Counted from the first letter of the stretch, positions 26,174 to 34,476 are shown. The stretch: 64,000 bases of DNA from Saccharopolyspora kobensis (GCF_900108315.1 NZ_FNVB01000008.1:173537-237536); one strand, 5' to 3'. Made by a program: numbers and translations. Notes: a model not told the origin generated them from the letters alone.

Positions 26174-26455
26174 ATGCCCACCCCATCGGACGCCGAACCC
26201 ACGCGGATGACGTTGACCTGCTACAACGACACCCACGGCTACGGTTGGCGACATGTCGACCTGTTCGTGCACGACGCCAACGGCCAGGAGCTGAACTGGG
26301 TCCACTGGGCGGTCGCGGAGGACGGGCCGGACGCGGCCGACGCGGTCACCGCGGAGGTGGAGCCGCTGCTGCGGCGGACCTCGGAGTGGCGGCACTCGGT
26401 GAGCGCCAGCGGCATGGACTACTGGGTCGCCGACGCAGCGTGGGAGCAGCCGTGA
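26174..26455 (+). CDS. Unknown 93-aa protein between iacG and iacH
   Basis: The protein has 93 residues and no recognised family: an acidic, Trp-rich small protein with MTLTCYNDTHGYGWRHVDLF, LNWVHWAVAEDG and SASGMDYWVADAAW. ATG at 26174 follows AAAGGAG. Its stop overlaps the GTG of iacH (GTGA), so it is co-translated with the pathway. It has no counterpart among the nine iacA-I genes I know of, so it may be an accessory of this lineage. No signal peptide or membrane segment is present. Confidence 0.75.
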   Translation: MPTPSDAEPTRMTLTCYNDTHGYGWRHVDLFVHDANGQELNWVHWAVAEDGPDAADAVTAEVEPLLRRTSEWRHSVSASGMDYWVADAAWEQP

Positions 26456-27687
26456 ACCACTGGCAGCCCTGGTCGCTGCGCGAACTCGTCGGCGACCTGA
26501 CCACCGGCGCGACCACGCCCGCCGAAGCGCTCCAGCGCTCCCGCGCCCGGATCGACGAGACCGATCCCGAGCTGCGGGCCTGGGTGGAGATCGGCACCCC
26601 GGCGACGGCCACCGGCCCGCTCGGCGGGGTTCCGCTCGCGGTCAAGGACATCGTCGACGTCGCCGGGCTGCCCACCAGGTGCGGCTCGCAGCTGCGCGCG
26701 GACGCGCCGCCCGCGGCGGCCGACGCGGCGATCGTGACCGCGTGGCGGAAGGCCGGCGCGATCCCGGTCGGCAAGTCGGTCACCACCGAATTCGCCTACT
26801 TCGCTCCGGGCCCGACCCGCAATCCGGCCGCACCGGAGCACACGCCGGGCGGCTCTTCCAGCGGTTCGGCCGCGGCGGTCGCCGCCGGTCAGGTGCCGCT
26901 GGCGCTGGGTTCGCAGACCGCCGGATCGGTCACCCGCCCGGCCGCGTTCTGCGGTGTCGCGTCGCTGGTGCTCACCCGCGGCCGGTTCTCCGTCGAAGGC
27001 GTCACCGGCTTGAGCCCGAGCCTGGACAGCCACGGCTTCTTCGCCGCCGGCGCCTCCGACCTGGCCCTGGCCTGGTCAGCGCTGACCGGCGAACCCGATT
27101 CCGGTCTCGCCACCGGTCGACCGCCACGCCTGCTGCTCTGGATCCCGCAGGCCCTCGAAGCGCCGATGGCGACCGCGCTGACCAGCGCCTGCGCCGAGCT
27201 GCGCGCGGCCGGTGCGGTGATCGACGAGTTCCCGGACGACCAGTTGATCGCGCAGCTCACCGCCGCGCACCCGGTGATCATGGCCTACGAAGCCGCACGC
27301 GAACGAGCGGTGGAGCTGGCGGCGGCGTCCCGGTTGAGCGAGCAGCTGGCGACCCTGCTGAGAACCGGAGCCACCACCTCGGAGCACGACTACGGAACCG
27401 CCCGCCGCGCCACGACCGAGGCGGGCGAGCGGCTGTCGGAGCTGCTGGCGGACTACGACGCCGTGCTGGGTCCGGCGGCCCTCGGCCCGGCACCCGCCGG
27501 AATCACGGCCACCGGAGACCCGGTCCTGAGCCGTCCCTGGCAGGCGCTCGGGCTCCCCGCGCTCTGCGTCCCGGGCATGCGGAGCGAAGCAGGCCTGCCC
27601 CTCGGCCTCCAGCTCGTGGGCGCCGCGCGCTCCGAAACGGAGCTGCTGGCGACGGCCTGCTGGACCGAAGCAGCCCTGCGGGCCTGA
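26452..27687 (+). CDS. iacH: Amidase, IacH-like
   Basis: The protein has 411 residues of the amidase signature family. The catalytic triad is visible: Lys in GVPLAVKDIVDVAG, cis-Ser in GGSSSGSAAAVAAG and the nucleophile Ser in LGSQTAGSVTRPAAFCG. Aryl amide or conjugated substrates are likely. In iac clusters IacH is usually present, and a role on auxin conjugates has been suggested but not settled. GTG at 26452 overlaps the preceding small gene by 4 nt. The stop is 7 nt from the convergent response regulator gene. Confidence 0.82.
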   Translation: MNHWQPWSLRELVGDLTTGATTPAEALQRSRARIDETDPELRAWVEIGTPATATGPLGGVPLAVKDIVDVAGLPTRCGSQLRADAPPAAADAAIVTAWRKAGAIPVGKSVTTEFAYFAPGPTRNPAAPEHTPGGSSSGSAAAVAAGQVPLALGSQTAGSVTRPAAFCGVASLVLTRGRFSVEGVTGLSPSLDSHGFFAAGASDLALAWSALTGEPDSGLATGRPPRLLLWIPQALEAPMATALTSACAELRAAGAVIDEFPDDQLIAQLTAAHPVIMAYEAARERAVELAAASRLSEQLATLLRTGATTSEHDYGTARRATTEAGERLSELLADYDAVLGPAALGPAPAGITATGDPVLSRPWQALGLPALCVPGMRSEAGLPLGLQLVGAARSETELLATACWTEAALRA

Positions 27688-27694
27688 TCCCCGG

Positions 27695-28318
27695 TCAGAC
27701 CTCCACCCGGTGCAGGAGGATGTCCCGGACCAGGGCCGCGAGGCTCTCCGCCGCCGCCTTCGCCTTGATGCGGGCCCGGTGGACGTCCACGGTCTTGACG
27801 CTGGTGCCCAGCTTGCCCGCGATCACCTGGCTCGGCAGGCCCTCGATGACCAGGCGCAACACCTCCCGCTCGCGCGGTGTCAACGCCTCCAGCCGGTCCG
27901 CGACGGCGCGGCGCTCGGCGTGCTCGGCGAACCGCCCCCGCGCAACGTCGAGCTGGGCCTGCACCAGCTCGACCATGCGCTGCGGCTGGTAGGGCTTCTC
28001 CAGGAAGTCCACCGCGCCGCGGGTGACCGCGCGGACCGACATCGGGATGTCGCCGTGGGCGGAGCAGAACACCAGCGGCGCCGGGTAGTCCATCTCCAGC
28101 AGCCGCTCCTGCAGCTGGAAGCCGCTGATGCCCGGCATCCGCACGTCGACGATGACCACGGCGATCTCGGCGGGGTCGAACTCCGCCAGGAAGGTGGTGG
28201 CGTCCGGGTAGGTCAGCGCCTGCACGCCGATGCTCTCCAGCAGGAACACCAGCGACTGCCGCAGCGCCGCGTCGTCGTCGACGATGTGCACCACGGGTTC
28301 CGAATCCTCGAAGGTCAC
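27695..28318 (-). CDS. FixJ/NarL-type response regulator
   Basis: The protein has 207 residues. The receiver domain has acidic VDDD at 13-16, phospho-acceptor D58 in VVIVDVRMPG, a Ser/Thr switch in VFCSAHGD and Lys in FLEKPYQP. The C-terminal LuxR helix-turn-helix is LTPREREVLRLVIEGLPSQV followed by SVKTVDVHRARIKAKA. It most likely pairs with the PAS kinase at 24070 and binds the three conserved boxes upstream of iacA, iacG and catB. The GTG start at 28318 is preceded by two tandem GGAGGAGG Shine-Dalgarno copies in an 18-bp direct repeat. It is probably co-transcribed with the upstream iacI-like gene. Confidence 0.9.
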   Translation of the reverse strand: MTFEDSEPVVHIVDDDAALRQSLVFLLESIGVQALTYPDATTFLAEFDPAEIAVVIVDVRMPGISGFQLQERLLEMDYPAPLVFCSAHGDIPMSVRAVTRGAVDFLEKPYQPQRMVELVQAQLDVARGRFAEHAERRAVADRLEALTPREREVLRLVIEGLPSQVIAGKLGTSVKTVDVHRARIKAKAAAESLAALVRDILLHRVEV

Positions 28319-28320
28319 CG

Positions 28321-28356
28321 GTTCTGCCTCCTCCGCGTCTTCTGCCTCCTCCGCGT
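28321..28356 (-). repeat. Tandem 18-bp repeat carrying two Shine-Dalgarno copies
   Basis: TTCTGCCTCCTCCGCGTC occurs twice in a row (28321-28338, 28339-28356); on the minus strand each unit contains GGAGGAGG. The proximal copy sits about 8 nt before the GTG of the response regulator. Confidence 0.75.
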
Positions 28357-28373
28357 CGCCACCACCCGCCCGC

Positions 28374-28931
28374 CTACGGCTTCATCAGCACCGATGCCGA
28401 CGGGTGATCGCTGACCCAGTCCGCGGCGAGCGGGGCGATGAACACGTTCTCCGTGCGCGTGCGTGTGATCCTCCAGGTATCGCCGGTTTTTCGGAAGGCG
28501 TTGTTGAGCCGGCTGGAGCGCAGCAGCGCCTTGCCGTCGGAGAACAGCCAGGGCTGCACGTGGATCCACTGGCCGGTCGCCTCGTCGCCGTCGACGTGGA
28601 TCTGCTCCGAGGTGAGGTAGTGGGCGTTGAGCAGCAGCGCCGGGTCCTGCTTCTGGCCCCAGAAGGCCTCGAAGTGCGCGCGGATCGCGGCGGCGCCCTC
28701 CGCGCGGCCGAACTGGCCGTCGTAGTACTCGCCGACGCCCTCCCACACGGCGTCGTCGGTGTAGAGCTCCATGATCAGGTCGATGCGGTGCGCGTCGTCG
28801 CGGACGCCGTACTCCGGGCACGGCGTGTCGCACAGGAACATGTAGCGGGCCTGGATCCGGCGGATCTCGGCCTCGGCCTCCAGCACCTCGACCCGGCGGG
28901 CCAGCTCGGCGACGGTCTTCTCCAGCGACAT
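28374..28931 (-). CDS. iacI: SnoaL-like protein, probable IacI
   Basis: The protein has 185 residues. An N-terminal helix with coiled-coil character (EKTVAELARRVEVLEAEAEI) precedes an NTF2/SnoaL-like domain: YMFLCDTPCPEYGVRDDAHR, YTDDAVWEGVGEYYDG, AHFEAFWGQKQDP and a terminal WRITRTRTENVFIAPLA. IacI proteins of auxin clusters are small, and I assign it mainly by position between iacH, the regulator and catB; another member of the family is possible. ATG at 28931. No copy of the regulator box is seen immediately upstream, so its expression may differ from that of the three main operons. Confidence 0.62.
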   Translation of the reverse strand: MSLEKTVAELARRVEVLEAEAEIRRIQARYMFLCDTPCPEYGVRDDAHRIDLIMELYTDDAVWEGVGEYYDGQFGRAEGAAAIRAHFEAFWGQKQDPALLLNAHYLTSEQIHVDGDEATGQWIHVQPWLFSDGKALLRSSRLNNAFRKTGDTWRITRTRTENVFIAPLAADWVSDHPSASVLMKP

Positions 28932-29508
28932 CGGCGGTGTTCACCTCACAGGGCGTTGGGTCCGGCAGGAGCGTCCCCGGCGCGCGGTTCGGCACAGCGC
29001 TCTCGGCGTTCCGCCCAGCGGAGTGCACAGTGGACGGCCAGGAGTCCTGGGCGCGACGGAATTCCGGTTCTCCGCGCGGACTTCGGCGATCGGGCCGAAA
29101 CGGCCCGCGAGATGCATCCTGCACCAACCGACGGCCGCAGCGGAACCCCCGCACCGCGAAAACCCCCGAGCGGCGCCGATCCGCGCCCAACGGCCGCTCC
29201 ACCACCGCACTCCACATCATCACCGCAGGTCAGCGAATTCGGAATCGGTTCACATCGGCGGCCCGCCTGAAGGAATCCCCTACGCCCGCAGGGGCTCTAC
29301 CAATTCCCGGCCCGCAGACCGGCACCTACTCTCGGCAACCACCCGGGCAGCGGCGCGACGAGGAGGCCGATGTGATCCCGATCCGGAGCAGCCGCCAGGA
29401 CGGAGCGCCGCAGCCGCGCACCCCACTTCTCTCTACAGTGGACAAACCTTCCACGCTGCGCGACCGGGCGAACACGTGTGCGGCCGATGACCGTGCGGGA
29501 GGATTCGC
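28932..29508. other. 577-bp divergent region between iacI and catB
   Basis: No gene is supported here. The only strong signal is the catB promoter module at 29267-29332. Low-complexity Arg/Pro-rich frames cross the region on several strands and are not credible. Confidence 0.6.
29267..29332 (+). promoter_or_regulatory. catB promoter with 7-4-7 regulator box
   Basis: CTGAAGGAATCCCCTACG (29267-29284) is followed by 13 nt, TACCAATTCCC (29298-29308), 18 nt and TACTCT (29327-29332) as -10. Both blocks and the 13-nt spacing are identical to the iacA promoter read in its own direction. The leader to the GTG at 29509 would be about 170 nt. Confidence 0.75.
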
Positions 29509-30609
29509 GTGAAGATCACCGCTGTGGAGGCGATCCCGTTCGCCATCCCGTACGCCAAACCGCTGAAGTTCGCCTCCGGCGAGGTGGCCACCGCCGAGCA
29601 CGTGCTGATCCGCGTGCACACCGAGGACGGCATCGTCGGCGTGGCCGAGGCACCGCCCCGCCCGTTCACCTACGGCGAGACCCAGGCCGGGATCGTCGCC
29701 GTCGTCGAATCGCTCTTCGCGCCGCAGGTCACCGGGCTCCGCGTCACCGAACGCGAGGTCGCCCGCGCCCGGCTCGGCCGCACCATCGGCAACCCGACCG
29801 CCAAGGCCGCCATCGACATGGCGATGTGGGACGCCTTCGGCAAGACCGTCGGGCTCGGCGTCAGCGAGCTGCTCGGCGGCTACACCGACCGGCTCCGGGT
29901 CAGCCACATGCTCGGCTTCGACGAGCCCGCCGCGATGGTGGCCGAGGCGGAGCGGATGATCGCCACCCACGGCATCCGCACCTTCAAGGTGAAGGTCGGC
30001 CGCCGCCCGGTCGACCTGGACATCGCCGTGGTGCGCGCCCTGCGCGAGGCGTTCGGCGACGGCGTGGAGCTCTACGTCGACGGCAACCGCGGGTGGACCC
30101 CGGCGGAGTCGATGCGGGCGATGCGCGGGCTCGCCGACCTCGACCTGCTCTTCGCCGAGGAGCTCTGCGCGGCCGACGAGGTGCTCGGCAGGCGCTGGCT
30201 GGTCGGCCACCTGGACGTGCCGTTCATCGCCGACGAATCCGCGGTGACCCCGGCCGACATCACCCGCGAGGTGCTCGGCGGCTCGGCGACCGCGATCAGC
30301 ATCAAGACCGCCCGCACCGGTTTCACCGGTTCCCAGCGCGCGCACCACCTCGCCGAAGGGCTCGGCGTCGAGGTCGTCATGGGCAACCAGATCGACGGCC
30401 AGCTGGGCACCGCCTGCACGATCGCCTTCGGCGCGGCCCACCAGCGGACCTCGCACCGCGCGGCGGAGCTCTCCAACTTCCTGGACATGACCGACGACCT
30501 GCTCACCGAACCGCTGCTGATCACCGACGGCGAGCTGCGGGTCCGGCCCGGTGCCGGGATCGGGGTCGAGATCGATCCGGACAAGCTCGCCCGCTACCGC
30601 ACCTCGTGA
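29509..30609 (+). CDS. catB: Muconate cycloisomerase
   Basis: The protein has 366 residues of the enolase superfamily, muconate-lactonising group. The N-terminal capping domain is followed by a barrel with catalytic TFKVKVGRRP (Lys-x-Lys), the metal ligands Asp in YVDGNRGW, Glu in LLFAEELCAAD and Asp in FIADESAVTP, and Lys in SIKTARTGF. It converts cis,cis-muconate to muconolactone. GTG at 29509 follows GGGAGG. It is first of catB-catA-catC, 17 nt before catA. Presence of the iac box upstream links catechol breakdown to the auxin genes. Confidence 0.92.
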   Translation: MKITAVEAIPFAIPYAKPLKFASGEVATAEHVLIRVHTEDGIVGVAEAPPRPFTYGETQAGIVAVVESLFAPQVTGLRVTEREVARARLGRTIGNPTAKAAIDMAMWDAFGKTVGLGVSELLGGYTDRLRVSHMLGFDEPAAMVAEAERMIATHGIRTFKVKVGRRPVDLDIAVVRALREAFGDGVELYVDGNRGWTPAESMRAMRGLADLDLLFAEELCAADEVLGRRWLVGHLDVPFIADESAVTPADITREVLGGSATAISIKTARTGFTGSQRAHHLAEGLGVEVVMGNQIDGQLGTACTIAFGAAHQRTSHRAAELSNFLDMTDDLLTEPLLITDGELRVRPGAGIGVEIDPDKLARYRTS

Positions 30610-30626
30610 GAACCGGAGGAACCCAG

Positions 30627-31484
30627 ATGAGCACCACCGACGAGACCGCCACCGCAGCCGCTTCCGGAGCCGCCGCGACCGAGCGCTTCCACCACGACAA
30701 GTCGCCCTACGACGCGGTCCGCGACACCCCGAAGGAGCGCGTCGACCTGCTGGCCCGCGAGGTCCTCAGCGCGATCCACGACACGATCCGCAGGCACCAG
30801 GTCACCTACGACGAGTACAACGCGCTGAAGGCGTGGCTGATCCAGGTCGGCGAGGACGGCGAGTGGCCGCTGTTCCTGGACGTGTGGGTGGAGCACGTGG
30901 TCGAGGACGTGGCCACGGCCGACCGCCAGGGCAGCAAGGGCTCGATCGAGGGCCCGTACTACGTCCCGAACGCCCCCGAGCGCGGCGCGGACGCCGATCT
31001 GCCGATGCGCGACGGCGAGGCGGGCACCCCGCTGCTGTGGGAGGGCTCGATCACCTCGGTCGACGGCACGCCGCTGGCGGGCACCGTCGAGCTGTGGCAC
31101 GCCGACGCCGACGGCTACTACAGCCAGTTCGCCCCGGGCATCCCGGAGTGGAACCTGCGCGGCAGCTTCACCACCGGCCCGGACGGCAAGTTCCGGATCC
31201 GCACGATCCAGCCCGCGCCCTACCAGATCCCCACCGACGGGGCCTGCGGCAAGCTGATCGCCGCGGCGGGCTGGCACGCGTGGCGCCCCGCGCACCTGCA
31301 CGTGAAGGTCTCCGCGCCGGGCCACCAGGAGCTCATCGCGCAGCTGTACTTCCCCGGCGACCCGCACAACGACGACGACATCGCCAACGCGGTGAAGCCG
31401 GAGCTGATCCTCGCGCCGGTCGGCCAGGACGACGGCAGCGCTAGGATCGACTACGGATTCGCGCTCGACCGGCAGGAGGACTGA
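30627..31484 (+). CDS. catA: Catechol 1,2-dioxygenase
   Basis: The protein has 285 residues, an intradiol dioxygenase. The iron ligands are Y164 (DADGYYSQF), Y199 (PAPYQIP), H223 and H225 (RPAHLHVKV). The N-terminal helical dimerisation domain (about 20-105) is that of catechol rather than protocatechuate enzymes. It opens the catechol ring to cis,cis-muconate. ATG at 30627 follows CGGAGGAACCC. The long open frame upstream to 29478 is a shadow of catB. It is middle gene of the cat operon; catechol is the expected output of the iac enzymes. Confidence 0.95.
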   Translation: MSTTDETATAAASGAAATERFHHDKSPYDAVRDTPKERVDLLAREVLSAIHDTIRRHQVTYDEYNALKAWLIQVGEDGEWPLFLDVWVEHVVEDVATADRQGSKGSIEGPYYVPNAPERGADADLPMRDGEAGTPLLWEGSITSVDGTPLAGTVELWHADADGYYSQFAPGIPEWNLRGSFTTGPDGKFRIRTIQPAPYQIPTDGACGKLIAAAGWHAWRPAHLHVKVSAPGHQELIAQLYFPGDPHNDDDIANAVKPELILAPVGQDDGSARIDYGFALDRQED

Positions 31485-31486
31485 CC

Positions 31487-31768
31487 GTGCTGTTCCAGGT
31501 CCGAATGGACGTCCACCTGCCGCACGACCTCGACCCCGAGGCCCGCACCGAGCTGCTGGCCAGGGAGAAGGCCTACTCGCAGGACCTCCAGCGCGCGGGC
31601 AAGTGGCCGCACATCTGGCGCATCGCGGGCGAGTACGCGAACATCTCGATCTTCGACGTGGACTCCAACGACGAGCTGCACACCCTCCTGTCGGGCCTGC
31701 CGCTGTTCCCGCACATGAGCATCCACGTGACGCCGCTGGCCACCCACCCGTCGGACATCAACGCCTGA
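31487..31768 (+). CDS. catC: Muconolactone delta-isomerase
   Basis: The protein has 93 residues, the normal size for the ferredoxin-like decameric isomerase: LFQVRMDVHLPHDLDPEART, LQRAGKWPHIWRIAGEYANI and GLPLFPHMSIHVTPLATHPS. It turns muconolactone into beta-ketoadipate enol-lactone. GTG at 31487 is 2 nt after the catA stop. No catD or pca genes follow, so the last steps must be encoded elsewhere. A hairpin at 31783 closes the operon. Confidence 0.95.
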   Translation: MLFQVRMDVHLPHDLDPEARTELLAREKAYSQDLQRAGKWPHIWRIAGEYANISIFDVDSNDELHTLLSGLPLFPHMSIHVTPLATHPSDINA

Positions 31769-31782
31769 CGCTCCACTGAGGA

Positions 31783-31808
31783 CGGACGGGGTGCTCGTGC
31801 CCCGTCCG
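31783..31808 (+). terminator. Terminator hairpin of the cat operon
   Basis: CGGACGGGG (31783-31791) pairs with CCCCGTCCG (31800-31808) around an 8-nt loop, 15 nt past the catC stop. There is no T-run. Confidence 0.7.
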
Positions 31809-31832
31809 CTCCCGTGAAACCCTACCCGCGGC

Positions 31833-33116
31833 ATGCGTCGCTGGCCTACTGTGATCGAGTTCCGGGAATTCGATCTTCGGGGGCATCGGTTGCGCAAGCT
31901 GCTGCGTCGGGCGCGTTCCAAGGCCGACCACACGTGGTTCCTGGCGGTCCGCGAGTGGCCGGTGCTGGTGTCGGCCCTCGGCGTGCTGCTCGGCGCGATC
32001 ACCATCCTGCCCAGCGCGGTGGGCGTGGTGATCTCGGTGATCGCCCTGCTCCTGGGCACCGCCACCTTCGTCCGCGACCTGCGCAACCTGCGCAAGCGCT
32101 GGTCCTCCCACGAGTTCTCGCTGATCGCCGCGCCGTTCCCGCACGAGCAGATCCCGCCGCCGGCGGCGTACCCGGAAGCCGGTTACAGCTACCTGCCCAA
32201 CCGCGGGACCGCGCTGCTCAGCGACGAGATCGACCGCGCCTTGCGGGAGCGCACCTTCGCCGTGCGGGTGGCCGACGAGCCATACCGGCTCCCACCGGTC
32301 CTGCGCGCCACCGCCCCGCACGTGCTGCCCATCCGGGCCCGCGGACGCCTGCTGTTCAACGGGCCGGTCGTGGGCCTGCGAACCGATCCGCTGCCGGGCG
32401 ACGGCGAGACCGAGCTCCAGCTGCACAAGGCCCGCTTCTTCGACTTCCAGTGCTCCAACGAGCTGTGCGCGATGCGCATCACCAACCGCGAGACGGGCGA
32501 GGACTTCGACCCGCGCCGCCGCCTGCTCACCGACGCTTCCGGTCGTGCCCGCACCCTGGCGGCCAGCGTCCTGTCCGACGTCGTGGGGATCTCCACGCTG
32601 GCGATCACCACCGACGGCCGGCTGCTGCTGGTGAGCCAGTCCGACCGCAACACGGCCAGCCCGCTGCTGCTGGCCCCGTCCGGCAGCGGCTCCCTGGAAC
32701 CCCGCGACCTCGTCGACTCCGACGGCAAGGCACGCCGCACCCTGACCGACGTCGTGCGAACCGGCATGGAACGCGAGCTCTGCGAGGAGACGGGCCTGCA
32801 CCCGGACACCATCGCGAGCACGGAGCTGACGGGCTTCGCGCGCTGGATGGAGCGCGGCGCGAAACCGGAGTTCTTCGGCGTGACCGAACTGTCGGTGTCG
32901 AGCGAAGAAATCCGAGGCACGGGACCGAGAGGAGCGGAACGCCTGTACAGCTCCGACGTCACAGTGCTGGAGATCGACCTCGACGCGCTGGGAGCCGAAC
33001 TCGGAACGGGAACGGCCGTCCTCGACGCCCCGGGCCTCCCACCGATGATCCGCGACGTCGGTTCCCTCCCGCTCCTCCTCGCCATCCGCGCAGCAGCCCG
33101 CCACCGCACTGCCTGA
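31833..33116 (+). CDS. Membrane protein with Nudix-like domain
   Basis: The protein has 427 residues. Two adjacent hydrophobic helices (about 44-78, VLVSALGVLLGAITILPSAV then VISVIALLLGTATFV) are followed by a cytoplasmic region. The C-terminal part contains a Nudix-box core, RELCEETGL, preceded by TGMERE, but the leading Gly of the Nudix consensus and the usual spacing are poorly kept. It may hydrolyse a nucleoside diphosphate derivative at the membrane or may be inactive. Alternative starts are ATG 31833 and GTG 31851. It is not obviously co-regulated with the cat operon, which ends at a hairpin. Confidence 0.7.
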   Translation: MRRWPTVIEFREFDLRGHRLRKLLRRARSKADHTWFLAVREWPVLVSALGVLLGAITILPSAVGVVISVIALLLGTATFVRDLRNLRKRWSSHEFSLIAAPFPHEQIPPPAAYPEAGYSYLPNRGTALLSDEIDRALRERTFAVRVADEPYRLPPVLRATAPHVLPIRARGRLLFNGPVVGLRTDPLPGDGETELQLHKARFFDFQCSNELCAMRITNRETGEDFDPRRRLLTDASGRARTLAASVLSDVVGISTLAITTDGRLLLVSQSDRNTASPLLLAPSGSGSLEPRDLVDSDGKARRTLTDVVRTGMERELCEETGLHPDTIASTELTGFARWMERGAKPEFFGVTELSVSSEEIRGTGPRGAERLYSSDVTVLEIDLDALGAELGTGTAVLDAPGLPPMIRDVGSLPLLLAIRAAARHRTA

Positions 33117-33145
33117 CCGGCGCGAGCAGTCCGAACTGAGCCCAC

Positions 33146-33307
33146 GTGGAAAGCACGGAGCCTGGTCAACAATCGGAAGTGCGCAGCCACTACCAGCTCG
33201 AATTCCTCCACGAGGAAGCACCGAACGCCTTCGACGTGGGCTACGCCGCTGAGATCCGCGCCGCGCTGGAGGACCAGTACAACGGCGAGAGCCCCGGCGA
33301 CCGTTGA
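33146..33307 (+). CDS. Small hypothetical protein (53 aa)
   Basis: A GTG-led frame of 53 codons: acidic, with SHYQLEFLHEEAPNAFDVGY and AAEIRAALEDQYNGE. It has no RBS of note and no family I know. It lies between the Nudix-like gene and a larger hypothetical gene, 29 nt after the former. Coding-like codon use is the only support. Confidence 0.45.
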   Translation: MESTEPGQQSEVRSHYQLEFLHEEAPNAFDVGYAAEIRAALEDQYNGESPGDR

Positions 33308-33369
33308 TCAAGATGTCGGCCGGTTCTGCCATGCTGCGCCGCGATGATCCGATTACAGGAAGCAGCGAC

Positions 33370-34476
33370 ATGACGGACCAATCTCTGCTGGGCAGCTGCG
33401 GGATGCCGCGACCGCTCCCGCCCGACCCGCTGAGCCCGATTCCGGACGCGGTCGAACGCGAACTGGCGGCCTACCGGGTGGGCGATACCGGGAAGGCGAA
33501 GGCCGCGCTGAGCACGATCGCCGAATCGGGCCGCACCGCCGTGGCCGGGCACGCCGCCATGGCGCTGGCGGGCGTCGAACTCACCGAGAACGGGCTCGGC
33601 GAGGAATGCGAGAAGTGGCTGGAGCAGGTCGCCGCGGGCGAAGATCCCTGGCTCGGCCCCCTGGCCGTGGTGATGCTCTCCGCGGATTTCGATGACGGTG
33701 TCGCGGGCCCCGAGCCCGTGCTCGACCACCTCGCCAGCCAGCTCACCGGAGACCTGGCGGCCGCTCGGGAGGGATTCGAACGATCCCTCGCCCACCTCGA
33801 AGAGGCGTGGGCGAACGAGGCCGAGTACGACGACGACGCCATCAGCACCATCTTGAGGCAGCGAGACATCACCAAGCTCCTCCTGGGCAACCTCCTGATC
33901 CAGGCCGGCGACTCGGCTGCCGCCCTCGAACCGCTGAGCAGCGCCCGGTCGCATTGCGACGGCCTGCTCGCCGCCTACGCGGGACACCTGGAAGCGCACG
34001 TGCTCATCGAGCAGGGGAAGAACGAGCCCGCGAGCGAGGTGCTCAGCTACGCGTTCGGCGAGTCGCTCCCGGCGAACAGCCGTGCCGACGGACTGACCCG
34101 GTGGGTCGGCATCCGGTACGGCGAGCACCTGGCGGGCAACCCGTGGATGGACATCGTCGCCGACCAGGTCGAGGACAACCCGGGCGTGACCGAAGGCACC
34201 GTGGTCCGCGGCCCGTTCGAAACCGCCTGCCACTTCGAGGCGCTGAGCCGACCCGCACTGGCCGAAATCGGCTTGCACCTGTTCCCCGCTTCTCCGGACT
34301 TCGAACCGGTGCACGCGACTCTGGAGCGGCTGAAGACCTGGAGCGACGAGCGGCACGAACGCGCCCGCAGGCTGATCTTCGTGCTCCACCAGTACGTCGA
34401 GGACTCGCGCGACGAGAAGAAGACGCAAGGCTTGGCGGAGCTGTGGAAGCAGCTCGACCTCCCCGCCCCCCGCTGA
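33370..34476 (+). CDS. Hypothetical helical-repeat (TPR-like) protein
   Basis: The protein has 368 residues, cytoplasmic and alpha-helical. Several segments look like degenerate tetratricopeptide repeats: AAYRVGDTGKAKAALSTIAE, GNLLIQAGDSAAALEPLSSA, GHLEAHVLIEQGKNEPASEV. No catalytic motif is seen. ATG at 33370 follows GGAAG at a good distance; the upstream 22 in-frame codons are excluded. It may be a scaffold protein, with no functional clue from its neighbours. Confidence 0.7.
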   Translation: MTDQSLLGSCGMPRPLPPDPLSPIPDAVERELAAYRVGDTGKAKAALSTIAESGRTAVAGHAAMALAGVELTENGLGEECEKWLEQVAAGEDPWLGPLAVVMLSADFDDGVAGPEPVLDHLASQLTGDLAAAREGFERSLAHLEEAWANEAEYDDDAISTILRQRDITKLLLGNLLIQAGDSAAALEPLSSARSHCDGLLAAYAGHLEAHVLIEQGKNEPASEVLSYAFGESLPANSRADGLTRWVGIRYGEHLAGNPWMDIVADQVEDNPGVTEGTVVRGPFETACHFEALSRPALAEIGLHLFPASPDFEPVHATLERLKTWSDERHERARRLIFVLHQYVEDSRDEKKTQGLAELWKQLDLPAPR

